Shown here: in pieces, positions 51,701-62,162 of the stretch
Layout of the letters: each line of letters begins with the position of its first letter
Position numbering within the stretch: position 1 is the first letter of the stretch
Source of the DNA: Hormiphora californensis
Taxonomy: Eukaryota > Ctenophora > Tentaculata > Cydippida > Pleurobrachiidae
Assembly (NCBI GenBank): GCA_020137815.1
Contig: CM035356.1
Span: forward strand, 6,754,880-6,818,879
DNA: 64,000 bases
Reading direction: 5' to 3'
The notes under the pieces: model-generated
What the model saw: only the letters and a program-made list of their open reading frames with translations
Databases searched by the model: none
Told to the model about the DNA's origin: nothing
Translations under genes and position numbers: made by a program

Positions 51701-54700
51701 TTATCTCTTAGAAAGTCCTAGGCTAAATCCTCTTATCTCTTAGAAAGTCCTAGCTTAAATCCCCTTATCTCTTAGAAAGTCCTAGCCTAAATCCCCTTAT
51801 CTCTTAGAAAGTCCTAGCTTAAATTCCATTATCTCTAAGAAAGTCCTAGCTTAAATCCCCTTATCTCTTAGAAAATCCTAGCTTAAATCCCCTTATCTTT
51901 TAGAAAGTCCTAGCTTAAATCCCCTTATCTCTAAGAAAGTTCGAGCTTAAATCCCCTTATCTCTTAGAAAGTCCTAGCTTAAATTCCCTTATCTCTAAGA
52001 AAGTCCTAGCTTAAATCCCCTTATCTCTAAGAAAGTCCTAGCTTAAATCCCCTTATCTCTAAGAAAGTCCTAGCTTAAGGGTACACCTGGCTTTTTTCAT
52101 CATCGAGTGCCCAACCAAATGACTTCACCAGGGTTTAGGCTATACAAAATAGACCTCAAATATGCAATTTTAGCCCTAAAGTCGAATTCATATTTTTGCT
52201 ACAGCCTATTTTCAAAGTGGCGTTTTTTCAATTTTTGTTGAAATTTTTAACCTCAGGACCACTTTTTTTGAGATAGAAACATTAAATTCTTGGAATTTGA
52301 AGAGAATATAAAGGTGAATAAGCCCAAAGAAGGATTTTTGAAATGGAGCTTATTTCTGGCCATGAGAACGGTTTACTTTTTTGCTTCTTTGACACGCTGG
52401 CTGAGAATGTTCCCATGCTTCATTAGAGATGAAAATCTGGAAATAGTTGCTCAAAACGATTATCTATGTGGCCCAAAAATTTTGGAACTTTCCCGCCAAA
52501 GATGTGGTGTACAGAGCTTTTTTTGTGAAACCTGTCTTTTTGAAAAAGAGGGAAATTCCCTGTATCTCAAAAACGGATGATCGTAGAGACCTGGGACCGA
52601 GCTTAATCGATTCAGAAGGTTCGATTTTGGGGGGGTCTTCTGAGAGACATTTTGCTCCTACTCCAACCGTTTTTGCTGTAATTGCGAAAAAGGTATCAGC
52701 AAGTAAGGGGGAAATCAGCCCGAAGCAGGCTACTGGAATAGAGTTGTTTCCCCTTTTCATAGAATTGGTTTTTTTGCAATTACAGCAAAATCGGTTGGAG
52801 TAGGAGCAAAATGTCTCTCAGAAGACCCCCCCAAAATCGAACCTTCTGAATCGATTAAGCTCGGTCCCAGGTCTCTACGATCATCCGTTTTTGAGATACA
52901 GGGAATTTCCCTCTTTTTCAAAAAGACAGGTTTCACAAAAAAAGCTCTGTACACCACATCTTTGGCGGGAAAGTTCCAAAATTTTTGGGCCACATAGATA
53001 ATCGTTTTGAGCAACTATTTCCAGATTTTCATCTCTAATGAAGCATGGGAACATTCTCAGCCAGCGTGTCAAAGAAGCAAAAAAGTAAACCGTTCTCATG
53101 GCCAGAAATAAGCTCCATTTCAAAAATCCTTCTTTGGGCTTATTCACCTTTATATTCTCTTCAAATTCCAAGAATTTAATGTTTCTATCTCAAAAAAAGT
53201 GGTCCTGAGGTTAAAAATTTCAACAAAAATTGAAAAAACGCCACTTTGAAAATAGGCTGTAGCAAAAATATGAATTCGACTTTAGGGCTAAAATTGCATA
53301 TTTGAGGTCCATTTTGTATGGCCTAAACCCTGGTGAAGTCATTTGGTTGGGCACTCGATGATGAAAAACGCCAGGTGTACCCTTAAATCCCCTTATCTCT
53401 TAGAAAGTCCTAGCTTAAATTCCCTTATCTCTTAGAAAGTCCTAGGCTAAATCCTCTTATCTCTTAGAAAGTCCTAGCTTAAATCCCCTTATCTCTTATA
53501 AAGTCCTAGCCTTAATCCCCTTATCTCTTAGAAAGTCCTAGCTTAAATTCCATTATCTCTAAGAAAGTCCTAGCTTAAATCCCCTTATCTCTAAGAAAAT
53601 CCTTATCTCTTCGAAAGTCTTAGCTTAAATCCCCTTATCTTTTAGAAAGTCCTAGCTTAAATCTCCTTATCTCTAAGAAAATCCTAGTTTAAATCCCCTT
53701 ATCTCTTAGAAAGTCCTAGCCTAAATCCCCTTATTTCTTAGAAAGTCCTAGCTTAAATCCCCTTATCTCTTAAAAAGTCCTAGCTTAAATCCTCTCATCT
53801 CTTAGAAAGTCCCAGCCTAAATCCCCTTATCTCTTAGAAAGTTCCAGCTTAAATCTCCTTATCTCTTAGAAAGTCCTAGCTTAAATCCCCTTATCTCTAA
53901 GAAAATCCTAGCTTAAATCCCCTTATCTCTAAGAAAATATTAGCTTAAATCCCCTTATCTCTAAGAAAGTCCTAGCTTAAATCCCCTTATCTCTAAGAAA
54001 GTCCTAGCTTAAATTCCCTTATCTCTAAGAAAGTCCTAGCTTAAATTCCCTTATCTCTAAGAAAGTCCTAGCTTAAATCTTCTTATCTCTAAGAAAATCC
54101 TAGTTTAAATCCCCTTATCTCTTAGAAAGTTCTAGCTTGAACCCCATTATCTCTTAGAAAGTCCTAGCTTAAATCCCCTTATCTCTTACAAGGTTCTAGC
54201 TTAAATCCCCTTATCTCTTAGAAAGTCCTAGCCTAAATCCCCTTATCTCTTAGAAAGTCCTAGCTTCAATTCCTTTATCTCTTAGAAAGTCCTCGCCTAA
54301 ATCCCCTTATCTCTAAGAAAGTCCTAGCTTAAATTCTCTTATCTCTCCTAGCATAAATCCCCTTATCTCTTAAAAAGTCCTAGCTTAAATCCCCTTATCT
54401 CTAAGAAAGTCCTAGCTGAAATTCCCTTATTTCTAAGAAAGTCCTAGCTTAAATTCCCTTATCTCTAAGAAAATCCTAGCTTAAATCCCCTTATCTCTAA
54501 GAAAGTCCTAGCTTAAATCCCCTTATCTCTAAGAAAGTCCTAGCTGAAATTCCCTTATTTCTAAGAAAGTCCTAGCTTAAATTCCCTTATCTCTAAGAAA
54601 GTCCTAGCCTAAATCCCCTTATCTCTTAGAAAGTCCTAGCTTAAATCCCCTTATCTCTAAGAAAGTCCTAGCTTAAATCCCCTTATCTCTTAAAAAGTCC

Positions 54701-57700
54701 TAGCTTAAATCCTCTCATCTCTTAGAAAGTCCTAGCCTAAATCCCCTTATCTCTTAGAAAGTTCCAGCTTAAATCCCCTTATCTCTTAGAAAGTCCTAGC
54801 TTCAATTCCTTTATCTCTTAGAAAGTCCTCGCCTAAATCCGCTTATCTCTAAGAAAGTCCTAGCTTAAATTCTCTTATCTCTCCTAGCATAACTTCCCTT
54901 ATCTCTAAGAAAGTCTTAGCTTAAATCCCCTTATCTCTAAGAAAGTCCTAGTTTAAATCCCCTTATCCCTTAGAAAGTCCTAGCTTAAATGCACTTATCT
55001 CTTAGAAAGTCCTAGCTTAAATCCCCTTATCTCTCAGAAAGTCCGAGCTTAAATTCCCTTATCTCTAAGAAAGTCCTAGCCTAAATCCCCTTATCTCTTA
55101 GAAAGTCCTCGCCTAAATCCCCTTATCTCTAAGAAAGTCCTAGCTTAAATCCCCTTATCTCTAAGAAAGTCCTAGCCTAAATCCCCTTATCTCTAAGAAA
55201 GTCCTAGCTTAAATCCCCTAATCTCTTAGAAAGTCCTAGCTCAAATCCCCTTATCTCTTAGAAAGTCCTCGCTTAAATCTCCTTATCTCTTAGAAAGTCC
55301 TAGCAGACAAGATCAAGAAAGGGATCACATCAGCGAACGAGAAGCGACAGGAACTGGGAAGATCACTGAAGGAAATTACACAGGATATGATCCCTGCTTA
55401 TTTCAGAATGTTAAAAAATAAGGCCCTTACTGCCCTTGTTGTTGGAGATATGTTTCTCTTTCTTCAGATTGGAAGTTACAGCTTCTACCCTAAAATATAT
55501 TCCATGGTTTTCAGGTAAGTAAGGGTACAATAGTGATATGATACAGTCGGACCCCGATTTACCGGGATGGTCGGGGGAATTTTACCCGCCCGGTAAATCG
55601 GGGCTCGTTATATCGGGGCCGACTGTAGTTCTAAATCTATGATATGGCTATAGATTGATTCTTACAGTTCACACACATATTATGACGGTATGTTAATTTC
55701 AGATTGAATCCACGAGAAGTCGGCAGTATCCTAGGCTTGGCTAATTTGGTTGGATTTGGTGTTGGTTTAGTAGCGGGTGGCGTGTTAACGAAGGCTAAAA
55801 ACTGGAAGCCCAGAACTCTCCAACTGATATACTGTATTCTCACAACGGTCGCTCTTCCCTTTACATTCGGCCTGTTTCTGTATTGCCCCACTGATACCTA
55901 TGCTGGGGTGGATGTACACTATTTTAATAGTGGTTCTAATTCAACTCAACTCGGGTAGGTGATATCTTTAGGGCGGCTGCAGTAGAGTATTGCTACCTCT
56001 ATGCTCCTCCGGACACAGCACTCACAACAAATGTCAAACAAACAGTCCTGGAATGCCCAATATTTTCTTGTTGAGTAACGGCCTTTACTCAACCACTATA
56101 TTCTCAGGGTTCCCACACTATTAGAGGAGTGCAACAGTGACTGTGCCTGTACTACAGCGTTCTACCAACCCGTCTGTGATGGTGGTATTACCTACTTTTC
56201 ACCCTGCCACGCTGGCTGCTCAGACGTAGAGTTGGACGACCCCACCGCATTGAACAGCACGGTAAGAGAGAAATGATTAATGAATGTGTGATATGAATTG
56301 AATGTGTGATGATTGTTAGAATATATTGCTTGTTTGACTCGGGTGCTATTCTTTTTCATCCAATTTTGATGTTGTGAGACATAGGGCTAACAGTAAAACT
56401 AGAAATTTAAGGGTACGCTAACCAAAAATTTTTTTCGAGTGCAGGGAAATCTCTCACCGTAGGGTTGTAGGCCATGCCAAGGAGACCTCAAATATGCAAT
56501 TTGAGCTCTCAAGTCGAATTCATATTTTTGCTACAGCTGCTTGAAAAATGAACTGTAAATACGTTTTTGGCATCTCAAAAATTTTTTTTAAAGATAGGAG
56601 CATGAAAATTTGGGGATTTGAAGAGGACATGAAGGTGAATAACCACAAAATTTTTTTTTGCAATCCGAGCTGATTTCCGGTCCTGAGATGGATTTCTTTT
56701 TTTCCACTTTAACGCCCTATTTGGCAAAGTTCCGAAAACATGTGAAAGCTGTAAATTGGTGAAAAGTTGCGTCTAACGATTATCTAAGTGGCCATAAATT
56801 TTGGGCGTGTCCTTATTTGAGATAAGCTGTACAGAGTTTTTTTTGTGAAAGCCGTCATTTCAGAAATAAATAAATTCCCTGTATCTCAAAAACGGCTGAT
56901 CGTAGAGACCTGAGATTATGCTTAAACGATTCAGAAGGTCCGATTTTGGGGGGGTCTTCTGAGAGACATTTTGCTCCTACTTCAACCGTTTTTGCTGTAA
57001 TTGCGAAAAACAAATTCTATGAAAAGGGCAAAAGCTAAACTCCAATATCCTGTAATTAGGGAATTTTAGCTAAGAAAGGACCGAAACTATGGAAAAATGT
57101 GTAACAAGCTAATTCTTCACTATTTGGTCCATATGGGTCCCTATAATCGCCAAAAACAAAATCACAAAAAATCCACGATGGCGAAGATGGGTTTTTGTTT
57201 TTCGCAATTACAGCAAAAACGGTTGAAGTAGGAGCAAAATATCTCTCAGAAGACCCCCCCAAAATCGGACCTTCTGAATCGTTTAAGCATAATCTCAGGT
57301 CTCTACGATCAGCCGTTTTTGAGATACAGGGAATTTATTTATTTCTGAAATGACGGCTTTCACAAAAAAAACTCTGTACAGCTTATCTCAAATAAGGACA
57401 CGCCCAAAATTTATGGCCACTTAGATAATCGTTAGACGCAACTTTTCACCAATTTACAGCTTTCACATGTTTTCGGAATTTTGCCAAATAGGGCGTTAAA
57501 GTGTAAAAAAAGAAATCCATCTCAGGACCGGAAATCAGCTCGGATTGCAAAAAAATTTTTGGTTAGCGTACCCTTAAGCGACCTCTGAAGCTCGGAACTG
57601 GGACGATAAGATAGATATAGATTGTTATATTGTGTTTGCTATTATTATTGCGATATGTTCATCATACATATTATACAACTTGAACTATACAGTTTGCTGT

Positions 57701-58854
57701 ATAACCAATGCTACAAACCGTGCTGCAGCTGCGGCTAATCGGCTATCATTTGCACTACATGCTACTAGCATTGCTAGCTGTATCAGTTAAGCAACCCTCA
57801 CAGTGAGCACCGCTCAAGTAAAACCCCTGCGCTGTATTAAAATTGCGCTGGAACACTACACGATATAGATTGAAAACAATATACAACTCGGCTAGAGGGC
57901 AGTCTATTGTGAGCTACAAGTGCTGATGCGGATGACATATTGCTAAATGTGCTACGTGTGCTACAATTGTATCCCCTATATGCTACATGTGCTACAAGTA
58001 CAATATTATGACATTATGTTTCCTAATTCTTGAAGCCCTTTCTCCCCTTTTGAAGCCCCCCTCCCTTCTTGAAGCCCAATTCCCCCTATTCTTGAAGCCC
58101 TTCTTTTTGCACACTCTGCATGACCCAGGTTGCTCGTTATCTGGGGTGTTCCTGTACACAATCAACCACGGCTCGACCCGGAACCTGCGAGGGAAAATGC
58201 GACAACGTCCTGGTGCAGAACCTGGTGGTGAATGTCATCAACACAGCAATCAACTTTGCTGGATTCCCTGCCAGCGCTATTGTCTATCAGCGGGTTGTGT
58301 CCGAAGTGGATAGAACATCAGCCCAGGGACTGAGACAATTTGCAACACGGCTGTTTGGAACGCTTCCCTCTCCTCTAATATTTGGGTTGATCTTGGATAG
58401 GATGTGTAGTGTGTGGAGGGAGAGTGATGATGGAACCGTGGGAAATTGTTGGACCTACGATATTGATAGGTATGTGTTGGCAATGTTAGTATTAAACTGC
58501 GTGGAAAATGGCGGTTCGGCCAACCGGATTTTCAGTCGCGCACTAATACGAAGAGTCCGTAAATCTCCGTAAAGCCTAAAAGAGTCCACCACCATTTTAT
58601 CTTTTACTACATATTATACTTTCAGGCTGATGATGTATTTTATTCTGGCCCAAGTTGCCATGAAAGTTTGCTCGGCATTGTGTCTTTGGGTTGCTTGGTG
58701 GTTTTTCCCTACAATACCCGAGCGAATCGATACAAGTGAAGAATCTGAGGATGGAGGAGAGATGAAACCGATAGAAAACGGTGACAATGATGGGTCAGAT
58801 GATAACAAATCTGTTCAAATAACGACTGAAAAATCAGGAACAGAGGAAATCTAA
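36751..58854 (+). CDS. OATP/SLCO organic-anion transporter, cassette A 3' end
   Basis: Exons 36751-36839, 41345-41462 (alternative AGs 3-6 nt on), 41663-41795, 42123-42277, 42427-42909, 55294-55514, 55703-55954, 56108-56261, 58129-58469 and 58626-58854; phases agree. SLCO-type features are [11 protein letters not shown] and FNKPAIF before TM1, then IPTLESVF and [17 protein letters not shown]. Next come [20 protein letters not shown] and a Kazal-like loop (CNSDCACT...[17 protein letters not shown]). The following extracellular cysteines (CSCTQS...CEGKC) and [15 protein letters not shown] with late TMs complete the fold. The tail is acidic ([11 protein letters not shown]). OATPs are 12-TM plasma-membrane carriers of bile-acid- and hormone-like anions. 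The first exon is supported by an acceptor-like AG and by in-frame joining to the second. The transporter spans two mobile-element-rich introns; the largest holds the 32-bp satellite. Confidence 0.85.
36860..39338. mobile_element. TTAA-flanked palindromic element, piggyBac-like ends
   Basis: TTAA at 36856-36859 precedes CCCTTTAAGGACGA; the other end, read inward, is ACCTTTGAGGGCGA next to TTAA at 39339-39342. Inner arms 36993 to 38993 are near-perfect inverted copies around a loop at about 37890-38090. TCATATATGAC recurs near both ends. No transposase frame; the 79-99-residue frames are mirror shadows of the arms. Ends and TTAA suggest piggyBac mobilisation, an inference. Confidence 0.6.
39346..39516. 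mobile_element. pogo/Tigger-type MITE, 171 bp, internally repeated
   Basis: Ends CAGTCGGACCCCGATTTAGG and its complement closing in CCGACTG, flanked by TA at 39344-39345 and 39517-39518. CCCCGATTTAG recurs internally four or five times. It abuts the TTAA of the preceding element. Confidence 0.75.
40752..41000. repeat. Cluster of short hairpins in OATP intron 1
   Basis: Hairpins at 40752-40788 (CTGTCTGCACTGCATCA arm), 40851-40892 (TTGCAGTTGGGCCA arm) and 40967-40999 (ACGAAAATGCTATT arm). CTCTTACGGACA near 40867 also pairs with TGTCCGTAGAG near 40915, overlapping the second. Confidence 0.6.
42070..42122 (+). repeat. Duplicated 3' splice site (38-bp unit)
   Basis: TTTCAGGGTTCATTCTGATG occurs twice, 38 bp apart, placing two acceptors before the OATP exon at 42123. 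Only the second keeps the frame; the first leads to a stop within 17 codons. Confidence 0.8.
44123..44591. mobile_element. TTAA-flanked 469-bp foldback element, AGTGAGAGTGG ends
   Basis: Inverted ends AGTGAGAGTGGACCGAATC, with TTAA at 44119-44122 and 44592-44595. Arms of about 190 bp are interrupted by a loop containing a smaller inverted pair (AAACAGGATAGAAACAATC). It is inserted inside the satellite. Confidence 0.75.
50317..51594. mobile_element. TTAA-flanked 1,278-bp palindrome, GGGTAC family member 1
   Basis: Two arms of about 620 bp are near-perfect inverted copies with a short centre near 50950. Ends are GGGTACACCTCGGC and its complement; TTAA lies at 50313-50316 and 51595-51598. The mirrored 77-residue frames are palindrome shadows. 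Confidence 0.85.
52079..53382. mobile_element. TTAA-flanked 1,304-bp palindrome, GGGTAC family member 2
   Basis: Ends GGGTACACCTGGC and its complement; TTAA at 52075-52078 and 53383-53386. It shares with members 1 and 3 the subterminal ACCTCAAATATGCAATTT, GAATTCATATTTTTGCTACA and TATCTCAAAAACGG segments. Mirrored 96-residue frames are shadows. Confidence 0.85.
55544..55625. mobile_element. pogo/Tigger-type MITE, 82 bp
   Basis: Ends CAGTCGGACCCCGATTTACC and GGCCGACTG complement, flanked by TA at 55542-55543 and 55626-55627. It begins 29 bp after the donor of the OATP exon 55294-55514. Confidence 0.8.
56411..57573. mobile_element. TTAA-flanked palindrome, GGGTAC family member 3 (one arm shortened)
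   Basis: Ends GGGTACGCTAACC and its complement; TTAA at 56407-56410 and 57574-57577. The right arm lacks about 230 bp present near the left end, with the break at an AAAAATTTTT stretch in both arms. It lies in the OATP intron 56262-58128, outside the satellite. Confidence 0.8.
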
Positions 58855-59132
58855 AGACTTGATCAGCAGTGACCCTTTTATTAATGACCATATTGGGGCA
58901 CAATTTTTACCAAACTCTGTTTTGTTGTCAGCTTTATGAGTAAATCTTTGTATAAGATTTTAAGGACACTTTTACGCATTTCAGAAATATTAAATCTTCT
59001 TCTTGTCTGTTATAGATACACTTTTAGAAAAAAGAAACCATGATTTTAATTGCATCATCTTTACTAATTGATTTTTAATGGCACTCTTGGATTAGATATA
59101 ATCCGAACATCCCCAATAATTTCTACTTCCAG

Positions 59133-60162
59133 GTTGCCAGGTATCTTGACTGTAAGTGTACCAAATCCGGCACAGCAAGTCCCGGGGAATGTGGTGGGAA
59201 ATGTACTGCACGGCTTATCGGGGCAATGATCATCTCTCAGATCAATACGGGTATCCGGTTCGCTGGTTTCCCCGCCCATGCCATCATTTACCAGCGAGTG
59301 GTGGCTGAGTCAGACAGAACCATTGCGCAAGGTGAAGTTTTATGTAGTCATGGTTATGCATGGTGTTTCCAATCTCTAAATTCACATTTACTCCGTGTGA
59401 TATCCATACTTTGATATATTCCTAATACTTACACGACTTGAACTAACGTGTTTCTCTTCGTTATTATTATCTTTGCCACCTGTACAGGCTTGAGATCTTT
59501 TGCCACGAAAGCCCTGGGCACGATGCCAAGCCCGTTGTTGTACGGGGCAGTGTTGGACAGTATGTGCACTGTGTGGAGGACGACAGAGGATGGAAAGGTG
59601 GGAAACTGCTGGCTTTACGATATACCCAAGTGAGTACTTTAACTTGTAGAATTCAACATTTTGTATTCTGTATTTATGCCCAACTTGAAATTTTCCAACC
59701 AACCAACTAAAGTATCTTTTTGGCCCCAATTCTTGTATTTAAAACAATTCACTGCACACTTTAGGTTGATAGCTGCATTCGTTTTTATCCGGTTTGGTTT
59801 GATGTCTGCCAGCGCAATTTGCTCCTGGCTAGCCTGGTTCTGGATGTCTGACGAGGGACCTCCGAAGAAGGTAATTGGTAAATATTAGGGCATTTTGCCT
59901 TGTTCGATCCTCTATCCCCTTGGGTTTGAACAAAACAAAGGGCGTTCTGATACATGAAAATCAACCGGCAACCCAACTGCAACCCTAACACAGCCCTAAC
60001 ATTGTGAGTTCTGTACACCCTGTCCCTAACATTTACCGCAAACCTCCCAAAAAGGCAGTAACTAATGAGGTTGAGGAGATTGAGGTTGAGGAAGAAAAGA
60101 AGGATGACATGGCATTCTCAGATGAGGATGGAGATGAGGATAGGAAAATGCTTGGGAATTGA
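59133..60162 (+). CDS. OATP alternative 3' cassette B (or truncated duplicate)
   Basis: Exons 59133-59331, 59488-59629 and 59765 onward. They encode a second version of the last part of the transporter: extracellular cysteines (CKCTKS...CGGKC), FAGFPAHAIIYQRVVAESDR, LRSFATKALGTMPSPLLYG and the final TM. The first two exons total 341 nt, exactly the size of cassette A's exon 58129-58469, and enter at phase 0 and leave at phase 2 like A. It could thus replace cassette A after the exon ending at 56261. The end is either a read-through stop at 59888 (PPKKVIGKY) or, after splicing at 59870, an acidic tail encoded at 60070-60162 with a weak acceptor. No frame breaks. A separate gene would lack all upstream exons. 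Confidence 0.7.
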
Positions 60163-61033
60163 GAGCCTAGCTAGAGACTTATTCCTTCGAACCCAGGGTC
60201 GAGCAAGGCAACTAGAGACGTATTATTATGTGTCCCTCTATTTAGAGGTGTTTCAGAGGAGATGTGTTTCAGATATGGCCTGGATAGTGCATGATCATAT
60301 AATCGAACAGAGAATTTTTAAATCGATTGATTTTTATAAAAATTTTAGAACTTTGATTTATCATTTTATACAATCAGTGCACTGCAATGCCAAGGGCCCG
60401 AACAGAACTTGAAATGTGATCTGCATGCAATTTACCCTTGACCCTCATTAACCTGTGAATGTTAACCTGAAATGTATTTCTCAAGGTACTTTTTATAAGT
60501 TGGTTTCACAAAACCAAAACACAACTGCGTTCTTTTTCTGCTTCCTCTTAATTTGAATTGCGTGCCACAGTCAGAGAAATGCTGTGTGTTCTATCCCATT
60601 CCTAATTCGATATAATTAGGGCACCGACTGTAGTAGTTTGGAAACTGTTTGCTAACTAGTAGGTCTCGTGAGAAAAGTTCTCAGAAATTCAGTCGCAACA
60701 CAGCTTTTTCCACATTTTACCCTAATTTTTAGTGTGTAAATCTGAATCATTCAGTGTTGATAATGATATAAGTATTGATATGGGCAAATTGAATTGGAAT
60801 TATGAATACATTAATGATTTTTGAAGAAAAAGATAACCAGCTTTTGGATAATTGGATATCAATTAGATATCAATTAGTACCCGTACTTCAATGCAGTAAT
60901 CAGTATACCTGAGTTAGACTGGGCATATGAAATATTTCTTCGCACAAGATACGCACCCCGGAAGCAGCCTTTTTTCACTTGCATTACGTCAATTGTGTCA
61001 AACACGCAAGTGTGCCGAGAATTCTTGAATGGG

Positions 61034-61035
61034 GT

Positions 61036-61069
<34 letters not shown>

Positions 61070-61075
61070 GAGAGA

Positions 61076-61130
<55 letters not shown>
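61034..61130. repeat. (GA)n microsatellite
   Basis: About 95 bp of GA with minor interruptions. Confidence 0.9.
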
Positions 61131-61756
61131 AATCTGTGTGAGTGTGTGTTTGTATGTTTGTCGTCTTTTTGCAGCACTTGTATTCGGTAAATTTTTTAAC
61201 TGGAGCACACGAATGGTCCTTGTGAGGTTTCAGCTTCTCAGCTGCTGCTCTGTTGCTAGTTTTCCCCTCTTTCTATATATCTCACCTTAGCTAACTAAGC
61301 TTAGTTTTCCCTCCTTCTCTGTCACCTTAGTTTTCCCTCTTCTCTCACCTGCATTTACTAACTCTCTCACCTTAGTTTGCATTTACTCGCCCTATTTAGT
61401 ATTTGCCTTCAATTCAGTAGGGTACAGCTGCCTATTTTATGGATTAAATTTTGGTATTTTCTTGTTTCAATTTTGTCTCAGTCATCAATGCTGCCAGCGC
61501 CAGTGCCGTGGTTTCACTAGTTTTAATTTCCAAACCAGATTTACAATTACAAGTGTGTGCCAATTGATGATCATATCTCGAAATGTAGTCAATTAAAAAC
61601 AGCGCTGTGATATCACTAATCATGCTAACTCTTCCAATATGACGCAATTAACCATGGAGCTGCTCCAATTAACTGGAGCCATGCTGCTTTTTAATTTCTT
61701 TGTGCCCTTTTTATTTCTAATTTCATTTTCCCATTCTTTTAATATCTTCTTCGTAT

Positions 61757-62162
61757 CTCTGTCTCTGTCTCTGTCTCTGTCTCTGTCTCTGTCTCTGTCT
61801 CTGTCTCTGTCTCTGTCTCTGTCTCTGTCTCTGTCTCTGTCTCTGTCTCTGTCTCTGTCTCTGTCTCTGTCTCTGTCTCTGTCTCTGTCTCTGTCTCTGT
61901 CTCTGTCTCTGTCTCTGTCTCTGTCTCTGTCTCTGTCTCTGTCTCTGTCTCTGTCTCTGTCTCTGTCTCTGTCTCTGTCTCTGTCTCTGTCTCTGTCTCT
62001 GTCTCTGTCTCTGTCTCTGTCTCTGTCTCTGTCTCTGTCTCTGTCTCTGTCTCTGTCTCTGTCTCTGTCTCTGTCTCTGTCTCTGTCTCTGTCTCTGTCT
62101 CTGTCTCTGTCTCTGTCTCTGTCTCTGTCTCTGTCTCTGTCTCTGTCTCTGTCTCTGTCTCT
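61757..62162. repeat. (CTGTCT)n hexanucleotide array, about 405 bp
   Basis: About 67 uninterrupted copies. It gives poly-Ser-Leu and Asp-Arg frames that are not genes. Confidence 0.95.

Larger units (their letters stand above)
42983..55293 (+). repeat. 32-bp-period satellite array, about 285 units, in the OATP intron
   Basis: The unit is about 32 bp with core CCCCTTATCTCTTAG (or TCTAAG), then AAAGTCCTAGCTTAAAT. About 9.2 kb is satellite; the rest is three palindromic insertions at 44123, 50317 and 52079. Higher-order blocks recur: the ATATTAGCTT variant at about 45246, 47406, 49766 and 53936, and ACAAGGTT at about 45476, 47626, 49989 and 54189, so blocks of about 2.2 kb have been copied. The unit resembles a 3' splice site (possible branch CTTAA, pyrimidine tract, AG), and the last unit abuts the real exon. 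Confidence 0.93.

Noticed and set aside
50572-53171. Pairs of identical 77- and 96-residue frames on opposite strands
   Set aside because: They are mirror images from palindrome arms; no domain features and no independent evidence of coding.
42983-55293. A CRISPR array (regular 32-bp repeats)
   Set aside because: Units are directly tandem with no unique spacers, and the context is an animal intron.
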